NCBI RefSeq assembly: GCF_005818865.1
Contig: NZ_VBRY01000001.1
Location: 62,001 to 126,000 of the forward strand
Source of the DNA: Mariprofundus erugo
GTDB lineage: Bacteria > Pseudomonadota > Zetaproteobacteria > Mariprofundales > Mariprofundaceae
DNA: 64,000 bases
Reading direction: 5' to 3'
Position numbers and translations under genes: made by a program. This document shows, piece after piece, positions 1 through 11,526 of this stretch (positions are counted from its first letter, which is position 1; every line of letters begins with the position of its first letter). The notes under the pieces were generated by a model. It saw only the letters and a program-made list of their open reading frames with translations, made no database searches and had not been told where the DNA came from.

Positions 1-408
1 TTTGAACGTAATCGTTCCGAGCAGTTTGAGGCACGCCTGCTGCAGGTGGAGGTGCTTGAGTCGCCGTCGCTGTTCCTGTCCGGTATGACTGGTTCGAAGT
101 TGCCGCTGGTGGTGGCTCATGGTGAAGGTCGTGCTGTATTTGCCCGGGAAACAATGCGGGCGGATGCGGTGGCTGCGTTGCGTTTTCTTGCTCCCGATGG
201 CACGCCTGCGACAACCTACCCGTATAATCCCAACGGTTCACCGGATGGTTTAACCGGTTTTACTACGCCGGATGGTCGCTTTACGATCATGATGCCACAC
301 CCCGAGCGCCTGTTCCGTACGGCCCAGTATTCGTGGCACCCGGCGGCCTGGGGTGAGGATGGACCATGGCTGCGGATGTTCCGCAATGCACGTCATGCGC
401 TGGGTTGA
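1..408 (+). CDS. purL: Phosphoribosylformylglycinamidine synthase, C-terminal fragment
   Basis: This is the 3' end of a gene that begins before the window; it reads in frame from base 1 and stops at 408. PurL converts FGAR, glutamine and ATP to FGAM in purine synthesis. The visible 135 residues are the end of the glutamine amidotransferase domain. They start with the family motif NRSEQFEAR and include [21 protein letters not shown] and MPHPERLFR, the last holding the His and Glu of the amidotransferase triad; the nucleophilic Cys lies upstream of the window. It ends 62 bp before pyrG on the same strand. Only the missing 5' part limits the description. Confidence 0.95.
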   Translation, partial: FERNRSEQFEARLLQVEVLESPSLFLSGMTGSKLPLVVAHGEGRAVFARETMRADAVAALRFLAPDGTPATTYPYNPNGSPDGLTGFTTPDGRFTIMMPHPERLFRTAQYSWHPAAWGEDGPWLRMFRNARHALG

Positions 409-443
409 TGGTGTCAGGCGGCACTGGCAGTGGCGATGTGTAA

Positions 444-2107
<1,664 letters not shown>

Positions 2108-2108
<1 letters not shown>

Positions 2109-2935
2109 TGGCTGCAACGGTTTCAGTCGGTGATATCCGTATTGCCAATGATTTGCCACTGGTTTTGCTGGCGGGACCGTGTGTCATTGAGGGGGAATCA
2201 TTTACGCTGAAAACAGCGGAAGCGATTGCCTCGATTGCCGGGCGCTGTGGTGTGCCGCTGGTTTTCAAGTCCAGCTTTGACAAGGCGAACCGTACCAGTC
2301 GGAACGGTTTCCGCGGTCCCGGCATCGATGAAGGGCTGGCTATTCTGCAAAAGGTGAAGGATGAGCTTGGCCTGCCTGTGATCACGGATGTGCATGAAGC
2401 CGATCAGGTGACGGCTGTGGCCGAGGTGGCGGATATTCTTCAAACCCCGGCATTTTTGTGTCGGCAGACCGACTTTATCGATGCGGTGGCTCGTTGCGGC
2501 AAGCCGGTAAATATCAAAAAGGGACAGTTCCTTGCGCCCTGGGATATGCAACATGTGCTCGACAAGGCGCGTGCGACCGGCAATGAAAACATCATGCTGT
2601 GTGAGCGTGGTGCCAGCTTTGGCTATAACAACCTGGTTTCCGATATGCGCTCGTTGCTGATCATGCGCGAGTTCGGGGCGCCGGTTGTGTATGATGCCAC
2701 ACATTCGGTGCAGCAGCCCGGTGGTCTTGGTGGTGCTACCGGCGGTAACAGGGAGTTTGTGCCCGGCCTTGCACGTGCAGCTGTGGCAACGGGTGTGGCA
2801 GCACTGTTTATGGAGGTGCACCCCGATCCTGATCAGGCGAAGTCGGATGGTCCGAACTCGCTGGCACTGGCGGATCTGGAAGCCTTGCTGATGAAGCTGA
2901 AACAAATCGATACGGTCATCAAGGAGCCGGGCTGA
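2108..2935 (+). CDS. kdsA: 3-deoxy-D-manno-octulosonate 8-phosphate synthase
   Basis: KdsA condenses phosphoenolpyruvate with arabinose 5-phosphate to give Kdo 8-phosphate, the precursor of the inner-core sugar of LPS. At 275 residues it is full length. Family motifs are [32 protein letters not shown] and [12 protein letters not shown]; the last two carry substrate- and metal-binding residues. LLCRQTDF and VNIKKGQF are also typical. Its start overlaps the pyrG stop, so it belongs to that operon. Its presence shows that the cell makes a Kdo-type LPS, in line with the heptose genes further along. Confidence 0.97.
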
Positions 2936-2953
2936 GGCTGCTTAAGGGCATAA

Positions 2954-4342
<1,389 letters not shown>

Positions 4343-4374
4343 GTGGCGCTACGGCGCTGCTGTTATCCTCGGAA

Positions 4375-4728
4375 ATGGGTAGGCATATCGGTCGCTGGCT
4401 GCTCTGGATTGGCGGAGCAGCCACGATCGGCTACATGAGCTGGAACCTGGTGCTCTCTGATCATGGCTACCTGGTCTATCGTCAGGAGGCGGCCCAGCTT
4501 CAGCTTTTGCGTGATGAGGTTGATGAGCTCAAACGGCAGCGGGAGTTGCTGTCCCAGCAAATTCTGCATTTGCGCAATGACCCTGATGCACTGGAAGAGC
4601 TGGTGCACCGGGAACTTGGCTATGTTCATCCGGATGAGTTCATGCTGATTATGCCGGATGAGCCTGACGGAGCGGCGCCATCGCCGGAAGCTGGCAGCAA
4701 ATCCGCAGCTTCTGATCGCCGGCACTAA
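4375..4728 (+). CDS. ftsB: Cell division protein FtsB (DivIC family)
   Basis: FtsB is a small bitopic inner-membrane protein that forms the FtsQLB complex of the divisome. The 117-residue product has a short cytoplasmic N-terminus, one membrane helix (about residues 8-28), a coiled coil rich in Leu, Glu, Arg and Gln (about 35-70), and the family segment ending HRELGYVHPDEFMLIMP. The extra C-terminal 20 residues are low complexity. Its position right after eno is the classical proteobacterial location. Its coding region overlaps only an artificial upstream extension of gltX, whose true start is at 4763. Confidence 0.93.
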   Translation: MGRHIGRWLLWIGGAATIGYMSWNLVLSDHGYLVYRQEAAQLQLLRDEVDELKRQRELLSQQILHLRNDPDALEELVHRELGYVHPDEFMLIMPDEPDGAAPSPEAGSKSAASDRRH

Positions 4729-4762
4729 TGCGCAGAGAGATCGAAAGAGTGGGATTGGCATC

Positions 4763-6145
4763 ATGATCATAACAAGATTTGCTCCTTCACCGACAGGTTT
4801 GTTGCATCTGGGAAATGTCCGTACGGCACTGTTGAACTGGCTGTATGCACGCAAACATGGCGGTCGATTTTTATTGCGCTTTGAAGATACGGACAGAGAT
4901 CGTTCCGAGCAGGTCTTTATTGATGCCATTCAGCAGGATTTGCACTGGCTGGGATTGAACTGGGATGGCGATGTGCTGTTTCAGTCCGGTCATGCCGTCA
5001 AACATCGTGCGGCACTTGATTCACTTGCAGCACAGGGACTCGCCTATCGTTGTTTCTGCTCCGAAAGCCAGCTGGGGCTGGATCGCAAGCTTTCTGCTGC
5101 CCGTGGCCTTCCGCCCCGCTATGTCGGCCGTTGTCGCCATCTCTCTGTTGATGAGGCAGAGGTGCGCGCCGCCAGTGAATCATTTGTCTGGCGTCTGGCT
5201 GTCCATGCCGATGAAGGTGCGGTCACGGTGCCCGATCTGTTACATGGTGATGTGGTCTTTGCCCGTCGGGATCTCGACGATCCTGTCGTGGTTCGTTCTG
5301 ATGGCAGCTTTACCTTTCTGTTGCCGAATGCCGTTGATGATGCTGTGGATGGTATCACCCATGTGTTGCGTGGTGATGATCACCTGACCAATTCAGCCTA
5401 TCAGGCATGGCTGGTCGGCGAGCTTGGTTATGCGGCACCTGTTTATCTGCACCATGGCCTGTTGCTGGGTATGGATGGCAGCAAGCTTTCCAAACGAAGT
5501 GGCAGTCACAGCGTGGCCGAGCTGCGTGAAGAGGGACTGCTGCCGCTGGCACTGGTGCAGGCGATGGCTCGTCTGGGGCATCCCAATATGCCTGACTCGG
5601 CCCATGATGCCATGCAGCTGGTTGAGTATTTTAATGCAGCCCATGTTTCCACCAGTTCTGTACGCTGGTCGGATCATGAAATGTGGCGCTGGCATACCCG
5701 TTTGTTGCATGAGCTGGATCGGGCGTCGCTGCTGCCATTGATCCGTCCGTGGTTGCCAGAGGTGGATGAGGCCCGGCTGCTCTCTTTTGCGGCACTGATC
5801 GAGCGCAATATCGAGCGCGCGGGTGATGTGGTTCAGTTCCGGCGCCTGCTTGATGTAGCGGCACCTCTGGAGGAGGAGGCGCTGCCGGTGATGCGTGAGG
5901 CGGGGGCGGCGTTCTATCGTCAGGCACTGGCGGCCTGGCAGGAGCTGGAGGATGCTGACTGGCGCTCGTGGACGGCGGCGGTCAGGGAGCGAACCGGTTG
6001 CAAGGGGAAGGCGCTGTTTATGCCGCTGCGTGTGGCTTTGTCGGGGGCTCTGCACGGGCCTGAGATGAGTGATGTGGTCAGCTTCCTCGGCAGTGATGAG
6101 ATTGAGGCGAGGCTTGGCAGCGCCATTGAACAGGCGGAATCATGA
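4763..6145 (+). CDS. gltX: Glutamyl-tRNA synthetase
   Basis: This enzyme charges tRNA-Glu with glutamate. The frame is open from 4658, but the conserved N-terminus ITRFAPSPTGLLHLGN begins at the ATG at 4763, giving 460 residues. The HIGH-type motif is HLGN (15-18) and the KMSKS-type motif is KLSKR (241-245). A CFC...Y...C arrangement in the insertion (YRCFCSES to GRCRHL) resembles the zinc site of some GltX and GluQ enzymes. The C-terminal anticodon-binding region is present, unlike in the shorter paralogue at 47020-47931. The stop overlaps the cysS start as ATGA, so the two synthetases are probably translationally coupled. Confidence 0.95.
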   Translation: MIITRFAPSPTGLLHLGNVRTALLNWLYARKHGGRFLLRFEDTDRDRSEQVFIDAIQQDLHWLGLNWDGDVLFQSGHAVKHRAALDSLAAQGLAYRCFCSESQLGLDRKLSAARGLPPRYVGRCRHLSVDEAEVRAASESFVWRLAVHADEGAVTVPDLLHGDVVFARRDLDDPVVVRSDGSFTFLLPNAVDDAVDGITHVLRGDDHLTNSAYQAWLVGELGYAAPVYLHHGLLLGMDGSKLSKRSGSHSVAELREEGLLPLALVQAMARLGHPNMPDSAHDAMQLVEYFNAAHVSTSSVRWSDHEMWRWHTRLLHELDRASLLPLIRPWLPEVDEARLLSFAALIERNIERAGDVVQFRRLLDVAAPLEEEALPVMREAGAAFYRQALAAWQELEDADWRSWTAAVRERTGCKGKALFMPLRVALSGALHGPEMSDVVSFLGSDEIEARLGSAIEQAES

Positions 6146-7527
6146 GTTTACACGTATATAATTCACTGCGGCGCGAAAAAGAGCTGTTTCAGCCATTGCA
6201 GGCGGGTAAGGCGGGGATGTATGTCTGCGGTGTGACCGTATATGACTACAGCCATGTCGGCCATGCCCGCGTGATGATTGTGTTTGACGTCATTTATCGC
6301 TGGTTGATGCAGCTTGGCTATGATGTCGATTATGTGCGCAACTTTACCGATGTGGACGACAAGATTATTGCCCGGGCAGCAGAACGTGGCATTGCCATTG
6401 ATGCGCTGACCGGCGAAATGATTGCAGCCTTTCATGCCGATGCCGATGCACTTGGCTGCCTGCGCCCGACGCATGAGCCCCGTGCGACAGCCCATATGGA
6501 CGCCATGATTGCAATGATTCAGTCATTACTGGACAAGGATATCGCCTATGTCGCCGATTCGGGCGATGTGATGTATGCCGTACGTAAATTTGCACCGTAC
6601 GGCCAGCTTTCAGGCAAGAAGATTGATGAGCTTGAGGCGGGCAGTCGCGTGGATGTCAACCAGAGCAAGCGGGATCCGCTTGATTTTGTGCTATGGAAAA
6701 TGGTCAAGCCGGGTGAGCCTGCATGGCCATCGCCATGGGGTGACGGGCGACCGGGCTGGCATATCGAATGTTCGGCGATGAGTTGCAGCCATCTGGGTAC
6801 CACCTTTGATATTCATGGTGGTGGTATGGATCTTAAGTTTCCTCACCATGAAAATGAGATAGCACAGGCCTGTGCTGCCAATGGGGGTGATTTCTCCCGT
6901 TACTGGCTGCACAACGGCTTTGTGAATATCAATGCCGAGAAGATGTCCAAGTCGCTGGGGAACTTCTTTACCATTCGTGAGGTGCTGGAGCGTTATCAGC
7001 CTGAAATTTTACGGATGTTTATGCTGGGTACCCATTACCGCTCGGCGATAGATTTTTCAGATGCGGCGCTTGATGCGGCGAAGGCGGCACTCGATCGCCT
7101 TTATGAGACGCGCAAACGTTTGCAGCAACTCGGTGTTGAGGTTGTTGCCGCAGCGGATGCTGTGCCCGAAGCGTTTGGCGCGGCGATGAATGATGACTTT
7201 AACACGCCGGAAGCACTGGCTGTTTTGTTTGAATATAGCCGGGCCATTAATAAAGGGCTTAATGCCGGTGAAGATGTGGCGGCTCTGATTGCAGGCTTTG
7301 GCGCGATGTGCGCGCTGCTCGGCATTGTGCAGCAGGATGGCGAGCGCTGGTTCCGTGGTGAAGAGGGCGATGATGAAGCGGCTGCGATTGAAGCGCTGAT
7401 TGCCGAGCGGTTGCAGGCAAGAAAAGGGCGCGACTTCGCCCGCGCCGATGCGATTCGTGCGGAGCTGGCGGCGAATGGAATTATTCTTGAAGATGGTCCC
7501 GGTGGTACCAGCTGGAAACGTGCCTGA
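6142..7527 (+). CDS. cysS: Cysteinyl-tRNA synthetase
   Basis: CysRS charges tRNA-Cys. Its 461 residues match the family. It carries the zinc ligand C29 in MYVCGVTVYD, the HIGH-type HVGH (38-41), the second zinc cluster in CSAMSCSHLG to HHENEIAQ, and KMSKS at 267-271. The C-terminal helical region ends with ARADAIRAELAANGI and DGPGGTSW, as in other bacterial CysRS. It overlaps gltX by four bases (ATGA). The gene directly downstream is cysH, so sulfur assimilation and cysteine charging are neighbours here. That is context only. Confidence 0.97.
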   Translation: MSLHVYNSLRREKELFQPLQAGKAGMYVCGVTVYDYSHVGHARVMIVFDVIYRWLMQLGYDVDYVRNFTDVDDKIIARAAERGIAIDALTGEMIAAFHADADALGCLRPTHEPRATAHMDAMIAMIQSLLDKDIAYVADSGDVMYAVRKFAPYGQLSGKKIDELEAGSRVDVNQSKRDPLDFVLWKMVKPGEPAWPSPWGDGRPGWHIECSAMSCSHLGTTFDIHGGGMDLKFPHHENEIAQACAANGGDFSRYWLHNGFVNINAEKMSKSLGNFFTIREVLERYQPEILRMFMLGTHYRSAIDFSDAALDAAKAALDRLYETRKRLQQLGVEVVAAADAVPEAFGAAMNDDFNTPEALAVLFEYSRAINKGLNAGEDVAALIAGFGAMCALLGIVQQDGERWFRGEEGDDEAAAIEALIAERLQARKGRDFARADAIRAELAANGIILEDGPGGTSWKRA

Positions 7528-7582
7528 AAAGCATGTTTGACAGTGTTGAAGCAGTGGCCGACGGGGCGAACGGAGTAGATGA

Positions 7583-8278
7583 ATGACCGAATCAAAAATT
7601 GAAAAGAGTCTGGCACTGATCCGGCAGGCGGTGGCTGAGTACGGCCCTGATGTCGCATTCGCCTGCAGTTTTGGTGCCGAAGATGTGGTGCTTCTGGATT
7701 TGATCAGTCGGGCCGGGAGATCGATCGCCGTCATTACTCTCGATACCGGTCGTTTGCCTCAGGAGACCTATGATGTCATGGATGCCTGTCGCAAGCGCTA
7801 TTCGATGCCGATTGAGGTCTACTTTCCTGACGCTGCAGAGGTTGAGGCGATGGTGCGTGAGCACGGCCTGAATCTGTTTCGTGATTCGGTCGAGTTGCGC
7901 AAGCGTTGTTGTGAAATTCGCAAGATTCATCCGTTGCGCCGGGCACTTGCCGGCCGTAAAGCCTGGATGACGGGCGTGCGCCGCGATCAGGCGGATTCGC
8001 GCCAGCAGATGGCGGCGGTTGAGGATGATGCGCACTTCGGTATCAGGAAGTTTAATCCGCTGATTGAATGGAGCGAAGCAGAGGTGTGGGCTTATATCCG
8101 CGAACATGATGTACCCTATAACGCGTTGCATGACCGCCACTACCCGTCGATCGGCTGTGCTCCGTGTTCACGGGCGATTGCTGTCGGCGAGGATCCGCGT
8201 GCCGGCCGCTGGTGGTGGGAGCAGGAGGATGGTGTGGCCGAGTGCGGCTTGCATGCCAGCCCGTTAAAGAAGCGCTGA
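7583..8278 (+). CDS. cysH: Adenylyl-sulfate reductase, [4Fe-4S] type (CysH family)
   Basis: CysH-family enzymes reduce activated sulfate to sulfite with thioredoxin or glutaredoxin. This 231-residue protein has the cysteine set of the iron-sulfur, APS-using branch: C109-C110 (KRCCEIRK) and C192-x2-C195 (GCAPCSRA). It also has the catalytic Cys C221 in AECGLH. Enterobacterial PAPS reductases lack the first two pairs, so APS is the likely substrate. Other motifs are SFGAEDVVLLD and DTGRLPQETY. A CGGAG sits 7 nt before the ATG. The last codons (LKKR, stop) lie in a sequence that recurs at 40459-40488, so a repeat may have supplied the 3' end. Confidence 0.93.
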   Translation: MTESKIEKSLALIRQAVAEYGPDVAFACSFGAEDVVLLDLISRAGRSIAVITLDTGRLPQETYDVMDACRKRYSMPIEVYFPDAAEVEAMVREHGLNLFRDSVELRKRCCEIRKIHPLRRALAGRKAWMTGVRRDQADSRQQMAAVEDDAHFGIRKFNPLIEWSEAEVWAYIREHDVPYNALHDRHYPSIGCAPCSRAIAVGEDPRAGRWWWEQEDGVAECGLHASPLKKR

Positions 8279-8292
8279 TGTGTCGGTGCTTT
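8264..8292. repeat. Repeat fragment at the cysH stop, shared with the 40.4-kb element
   Basis: About 30 bases here, with the core GAAGCGCTGATGTGTC, match 40459-40488 in the non-coding element C with about four differences. The copy at 40.4 kb forms a hairpin (GGAAGC...GCTTCC). The cysH stop codon TGA lies inside this copy. The match is direct from the sequence. That it derives from the same repeat family is inference. Confidence 0.55.
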
Positions 8293-8302
8293 GCTGAAAC
8301 GT

Positions 8303-8331
8303 AAGAAGCTGACCGGTCGGGTCAGCTTCTT
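8303..8331. terminator. Hairpin between the convergent genes cysH and the 70-aa gene
   Basis: A perfect 12-bp inverted repeat, AAGAAGCTGACC (8303-8314) and GGTCAGCTTCTT (8320-8331), encloses a 5-nt loop. No long T-tract follows on either strand, though TGTTTT lies a little downstream. A third copy of the arm, AGAAGCTGACC, occurs at 8358-8368 at the 3' end of the next gene. Position between convergent genes suggests a terminator or an mRNA 3'-end stabiliser. Confidence 0.6.
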
Positions 8332-8355
8332 ATGATCTGTCTGTTTTAAGGTCAG

Positions 8356-8568
8356 TCAGAAGCTGACCCTGTAGTGTGGATCAAGCCAGCATTTTGGCAG
8401 TGCCTCACCGGAAGCAAAGCTCAGCTCCGACTTTTGGATGCTGACAGGCTCCCCCGCCTCTTCACCGGCATGGAAGCGTACCCTTACCGTTGCCGAGTTG
8501 GGATCTGTCAGTTCAGACAGCTCCATGACATGTGCAAGGTCGCTGGATTTTGCATTTCTCAGATACAT
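8356..8568 (-). CDS. Small conserved-looking protein of unknown function (70 aa)
   Basis: The frame is open further upstream, but the ATG at 8568 follows a perfect AGGAGG (8575-8580) at 6-nt spacing, and a good promoter lies just behind it, so I take the 70-residue product as real. The protein starts MYLRNAKSSDLAHVMELSELTDPNS, is soluble and mixed-charge, and has no signal peptide or membrane segment. The middle (SATVRVRFHAGEEAGEPVSIQKSELSF) looks like alternating beta strands. I do not recognise a family. It is transcribed toward cysH and ends 24 bp from the intergenic hairpin. Its last codons contain the AGAAGCTGACC repeat in reverse. Confidence 0.7.
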   Translation of the reverse strand: MYLRNAKSSDLAHVMELSELTDPNSATVRVRFHAGEEAGEPVSIQKSELSFASGEALPKCWLDPHYRVSF

Positions 8569-8613
8569 ATTAAACCTCCTTGTGCGGACTTCACGAGCAG
8601 CGTTTCGACTCTG

Positions 8614-8643
8614 AGTATAGGTGCCTCGCAGTGCATCTGTCCA
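8614..8643 (-). promoter_or_regulatory. Sigma-70-type promoter of the 70-aa gene
   Basis: On the reverse strand, TGGACA (8638-8643) and TATACT (8614-8619) are separated by 18 bases. Each hexamer matches the consensus at five of six positions. Transcription would start near 8607, about 38 bases before the ATG at 8568. This gives the small gene its own promoter, independent of orn. Confidence 0.55.
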
Positions 8644-8731
8644 GAAGGCGGTGGTCGCTTTTACTGTTGAAACAGCGATTTGCACCGTAGTAAAAGTGGG
8701 TGTTTCGGGCAGTGTTGCAGCCTCTCCGGGC

Positions 8732-9280
8732 TTAGTTGCGGAAGAGCTGGCGGCGGTACCAGGCAAGCTCGCTGATTGATTCGCGGATATCCGCCAGTGC
8801 CAGGTGTGCCTCCTGCTTTTGCGGGGCCTTCTGATCCGGATACCAGCGTCTTGCCAGCTCCTTGACCGTGCTGACATCGATATTGCGGTAGTGCATCCAT
8901 GCTTCGAGCTCGGGCATATAGGAAACCAGAAAGCGCCGGTCCTGATGAATCGAATTGCCACACAAGGGGGAGGTGCGGCGGGGTACATAGCTGCGAATGA
9001 AATCGAGCGTCTGCTGTTCGGCTTCCGCCAGCGAGATGGTGGAGGCCCGGACTTTGGCGGTCAGCCCGGAAGCCCCGTGATGGGTGGTATTCCATTCATC
9101 CATCGCCGCCAGTACTTCATCCGATTGATGCACAACAATATTCGGCCCTTCGGCAACAATATTCAGATGGCTGTCGGTAATTATGGTGGCAATTTCGATG
9201 ATGGTATCGCGTTCCGGATCAAGGCCGGTCATCTCCAGGTCCATCCAGACCAGGTTATTATGATCGATTGTATGGCTCAT
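8732..9280 (-). CDS. orn: Oligoribonuclease
   Basis: Orn is the 3'-5' exoribonuclease that degrades 2-5-nt RNA fragments, including pGpG from cyclic-di-GMP turnover. The 182-residue length is standard. It has the DEDDh exonuclease motifs: D14 and E16 in [10 protein letters not shown], the central [13 protein letters not shown], and [11 protein letters not shown] with the catalytic His and final Asp. The stop is 9 bp from the next gene upstream (pdxB), so the two are probably cotranscribed. The 163 bp between orn and the 70-aa gene hold that gene's promoter and a weak inverted repeat (CTTTTACT/AGTAAAAG). Confidence 0.96.
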   Translation of the reverse strand: MSHTIDHNNLVWMDLEMTGLDPERDTIIEIATIITDSHLNIVAEGPNIVVHQSDEVLAAMDEWNTTHHGASGLTAKVRASTISLAEAEQQTLDFIRSYVPRRTSPLCGNSIHQDRRFLVSYMPELEAWMHYRNIDVSTVKELARRWYPDQKAPQKQEAHLALADIRESISELAWYRRQLFRN

Positions 9281-9289
9281 GCAGGTAAT

Positions 9290-10465
9290 CTACACGGTTT
9301 TAAGGCCGATGACATGGGTCAGATGGCGGGTTTCTGCGCAGATCCCGGACGAAAAGTGTACGGGGGCCTGCTGCCATGCGCGGCGGACCGGGTAGTGGCG
9401 GCGATAACCGGAGAATGCATTGGGCAGCTCATCATCGGTCAGGTCCAGCCATGATTTCATGGTGGCGTGGTCATCGGCCAGCGGATAAAGGGCTGTTGCC
9501 GCCGTATGCAGCGTAAACCATGGCTCGCCGGAGGGAATGATGACTTTGATGTTCTGTGCTTCCGGGAGATCGTGGGCCATCTGCCAGGTGGGCTCAATGT
9601 TCAGAAAGCGGCACAGGGCGAGATAGGCAAAGGCGGTGTTGGCGGCCTTGCCATCCAGTGAGTGACCGGCGATATGCGGGGTGGCAATGACCATACCCGG
9701 ATGCGCCAGCAGTGCTTGCATGGGGGTGGGTTCATACTCCCAGCAGTCGAGTGCAGCAAAGCGGGTGCTATCACCATCGAGCCAGTGGAGCAGCGCCTGA
9801 TTGTCGATACAACTGCCGCGAGCAGCATTGATGATTCCTCTGCCGTTGAATTGCTCCAGCTCGGTTTTGCCTATGAGGTGGTGTGTGCAATCCTGCCCGT
9901 GGCGGATCAATGGCGTATGCAGGGTGATCAAATCAGCCTGCTCCAGCAGCTCATTGAGCTCATAAAAGGAGTGATTGCCCTCTGCACGTTGCCGTGGCGG
10001 ATCATTGACCATCACCTTCATGCCGAGTTTCTGGCACAGGCTGGCAAGCCTCGCGCCGATGCGTCCGGCACCGATGATGCCGATGGTCGTGTCGGGAATG
10101 GAAATCATGTTCTGCACATGCAGCTCAAGCAGCAGGGTGGTCATATATTCGATAACGGAGCCTGTGGATGAGCCGGCGGCATTGGCCCAGCCGATGCCCT
10201 GCTGATCAAGCCAGTGCTTGTCATAGTGGTCGTCGCCAATTGTGGCGGTAGCGGCAAAGCGGACGCGGCTGCCATCAAGCAAGGCTGCATCAACACGGGT
10301 GGATGAGCGGGTCAGAAGAATGTCTGCGTCCATCAGCAGCTGCCGGTTGATGGCCCTGCTTTCAACACAGCAAAGCTCAACCTCATAACCGGGCAGTCGG
10401 GAGAAAGCGTTCTCTACGCCCCAGATATGGGCATCGGCAACAATTTTCAGGTGAGGGGATGTCAT
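9290..10465 (-). CDS. pdxB: Erythronate-4-phosphate dehydrogenase
   Basis: PdxB oxidises 4-phosphoerythronate to 2-oxo-3-hydroxy-4-phosphobutanoate in the DXP-dependent route to pyridoxal phosphate. The 391-residue protein is a D-2-hydroxyacid dehydrogenase with the family N-terminus [16 protein letters not shown], the NAD fold [15 protein letters not shown], and the catalytic Arg, Glu and His regions [21 protein letters not shown] and [12 protein letters not shown]. The C-terminal dimerisation domain that separates PdxB from SerA is present. Its start overlaps the stop of the adenylyltransferase gene by four bases, linking vitamin B6 synthesis to the LPS heptose cluster in one transcript. 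Confidence 0.94.
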   Translation of the reverse strand: MTSPHLKIVADAHIWGVENAFSRLPGYEVELCCVESRAINRQLLMDADILLTRSSTRVDAALLDGSRVRFAATATIGDDHYDKHWLDQQGIGWANAAGSSTGSVIEYMTTLLLELHVQNMISIPDTTIGIIGAGRIGARLASLCQKLGMKVMVNDPPRQRAEGNHSFYELNELLEQADLITLHTPLIRHGQDCTHHLIGKTELEQFNGRGIINAARGSCIDNQALLHWLDGDSTRFAALDCWEYEPTPMQALLAHPGMVIATPHIAGHSLDGKAANTAFAYLALCRFLNIEPTWQMAHDLPEAQNIKVIIPSGEPWFTLHTAATALYPLADDHATMKSWLDLTDDELPNAFSGYRRHYPVRRAWQQAPVHFSSGICAETRHLTHVIGLKTV

Positions 10466-10938
10466 CGGGGCAGGGAGTAAATGCGCCGGATCAGACGGGT
10501 GGTCGAATAGCCCTCGATAAACGGCATCACCACCACCTTGCCACCGGCTGCCAGTACCACCTCAGCGCCGACAATATTGGCCGGTTCATAATCGCCCCCC
10601 TTGACCAGAATGTCCGGTTTCAGTGCCGAGATCAGTTTAAGTGGCGTGTCTTCGGAAAAGGGGACGACGAGATCCACGCTGCGCAGTGCAGCAAGCATGA
10701 TGGCACGATCGGCAAGCGGATTGACCGGGCGGCTTTCGCCTTTCAGGCGGCGGATGGAGTCATCGTCATTAAGCCCGACAATCAGTACATCACCAAGGGC
10801 GCGAGCCCGCGAAAGGTAATCGATATGACCCGGATGCAGCAGGTCGAAGCAGCCGTTGGTGAAGACAATACGACGTCCATCCGCTTGCCAGCGGTCAACT
10901 ATCAGCCGTGCCCCGGCAGGATCGCAGGCTGAGTTCAT
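10462..10938 (-). CDS. hldE: Stand-alone D-beta-D-heptose 1-phosphate adenylyltransferase
   Basis: This 158-residue protein corresponds to the C-terminal half of the E. coli bifunctional HldE, also called RfaE2 or HldC. It transfers AMP from ATP to heptose 1-phosphate, giving ADP-heptose for the LPS inner core. The nucleotidyltransferase motif [17 protein letters not shown] with HPGH is intact, followed by [20 protein letters not shown] and VKGGDY. The kinase half is absent, so a separate heptose-7-phosphate kinase should be encoded elsewhere. Four-base overlaps with the lipoprotein gene upstream and pdxB downstream place it in the middle of an operon with gmhA. Confidence 0.92.
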   Translation of the reverse strand: MNSACDPAGARLIVDRWQADGRRIVFTNGCFDLLHPGHIDYLSRARALGDVLIVGLNDDDSIRRLKGESRPVNPLADRAIMLAALRSVDLVVPFSEDTPLKLISALKPDILVKGGDYEPANIVGAEVVLAAGGKVVVMPFIEGYSTTRLIRRIYSLPR

Positions 10939-11513
10939 GAGCCGCTGGACTGCATCAGGTCGACCACGGCTGTGACACCATCAACCGAGCGGGCGATTTC
11001 CTTGGCGCGTACCCGTTCGACGTTCTGTTTTACCACGCCCTTCAGGTAAACCTTGCCGTTGACGGTATCGACATGGATGCCAAGTCCGGAAACGACCTTG
11101 TCATTGAGCAGGCGGGTCTTCACCTGGGTGGTAATCCAGCTGTCGGACAGCAGTCCCTTGATTTTCGGTGCACCGACTTCAAGTTTTGAATCCACCGAGC
11201 GTACGCCTTCGATCGATTTTGTAATGAAGACAGCACGGTCGATCTGGCTGCTGGTCGGCAGTGAGCCGGTCAGGGTCACATCGCCATTGATGACATCAAT
11301 GCTGATCCAGCGTGAAGGCATATCCTTTTCCGCGATCAGTCGGGCATCGATTTTTGAGGTAAGAGCCACATCATCGAACTGCTGACCGAGTGTGCGCTTG
11401 TCGTGCACGACCTTTGCGGTTGTCGTGGCTGTGCCAACGATGGCTGTTGCAAGGCAGCCGGAGAGTGAGGCGCTGATCAGGGTTAGCGCAATCATCAGAC
11501 GGAAGGTGGTCAT
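10935..11513 (-). CDS. BON-domain outer-membrane lipoprotein, DolP/OsmY type
   Basis: The product has a lipoprotein signal ([20 protein letters not shown], lipid on C20) followed by two BON domains (about residues 50-115 and 120-190), the second ending [18 protein letters not shown]. The open frame continues upstream, but the signal peptide fixes the start at 11513, behind GGAG. At 192 residues it matches E. coli DolP (YraP), an outer-membrane lipoprotein that binds anionic phospholipid and supports envelope integrity. The neighbourhood of lpoA, rsmI, yraN and a SIS-domain gene is the same as around E. coli dolP, which supports the assignment. It overlaps the adenylyltransferase gene by four bases. 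Confidence 0.85.
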   Translation of the reverse strand: MTTFRLMIALTLISASLSGCLATAIVGTATTTAKVVHDKRTLGQQFDDVALTSKIDARLIAEKDMPSRWISIDVINGDVTLTGSLPTSSQIDRAVFITKSIEGVRSVDSKLEVGAPKIKGLLSDSWITTQVKTRLLNDKVVSGLGIHVDTVNGKVYLKGVVKQNVERVRAKEIARSVDGVTAVVDLMQSSGS

Positions 11514-11526
11514 GGGAACTCCGGTA

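Noticed and set aside
8356-8988. 210-aa version of the small gene next to orn.
   Set aside because: The first 140 residues overlap orn in another frame. The promoter and AGGAGG place the start at 8568.
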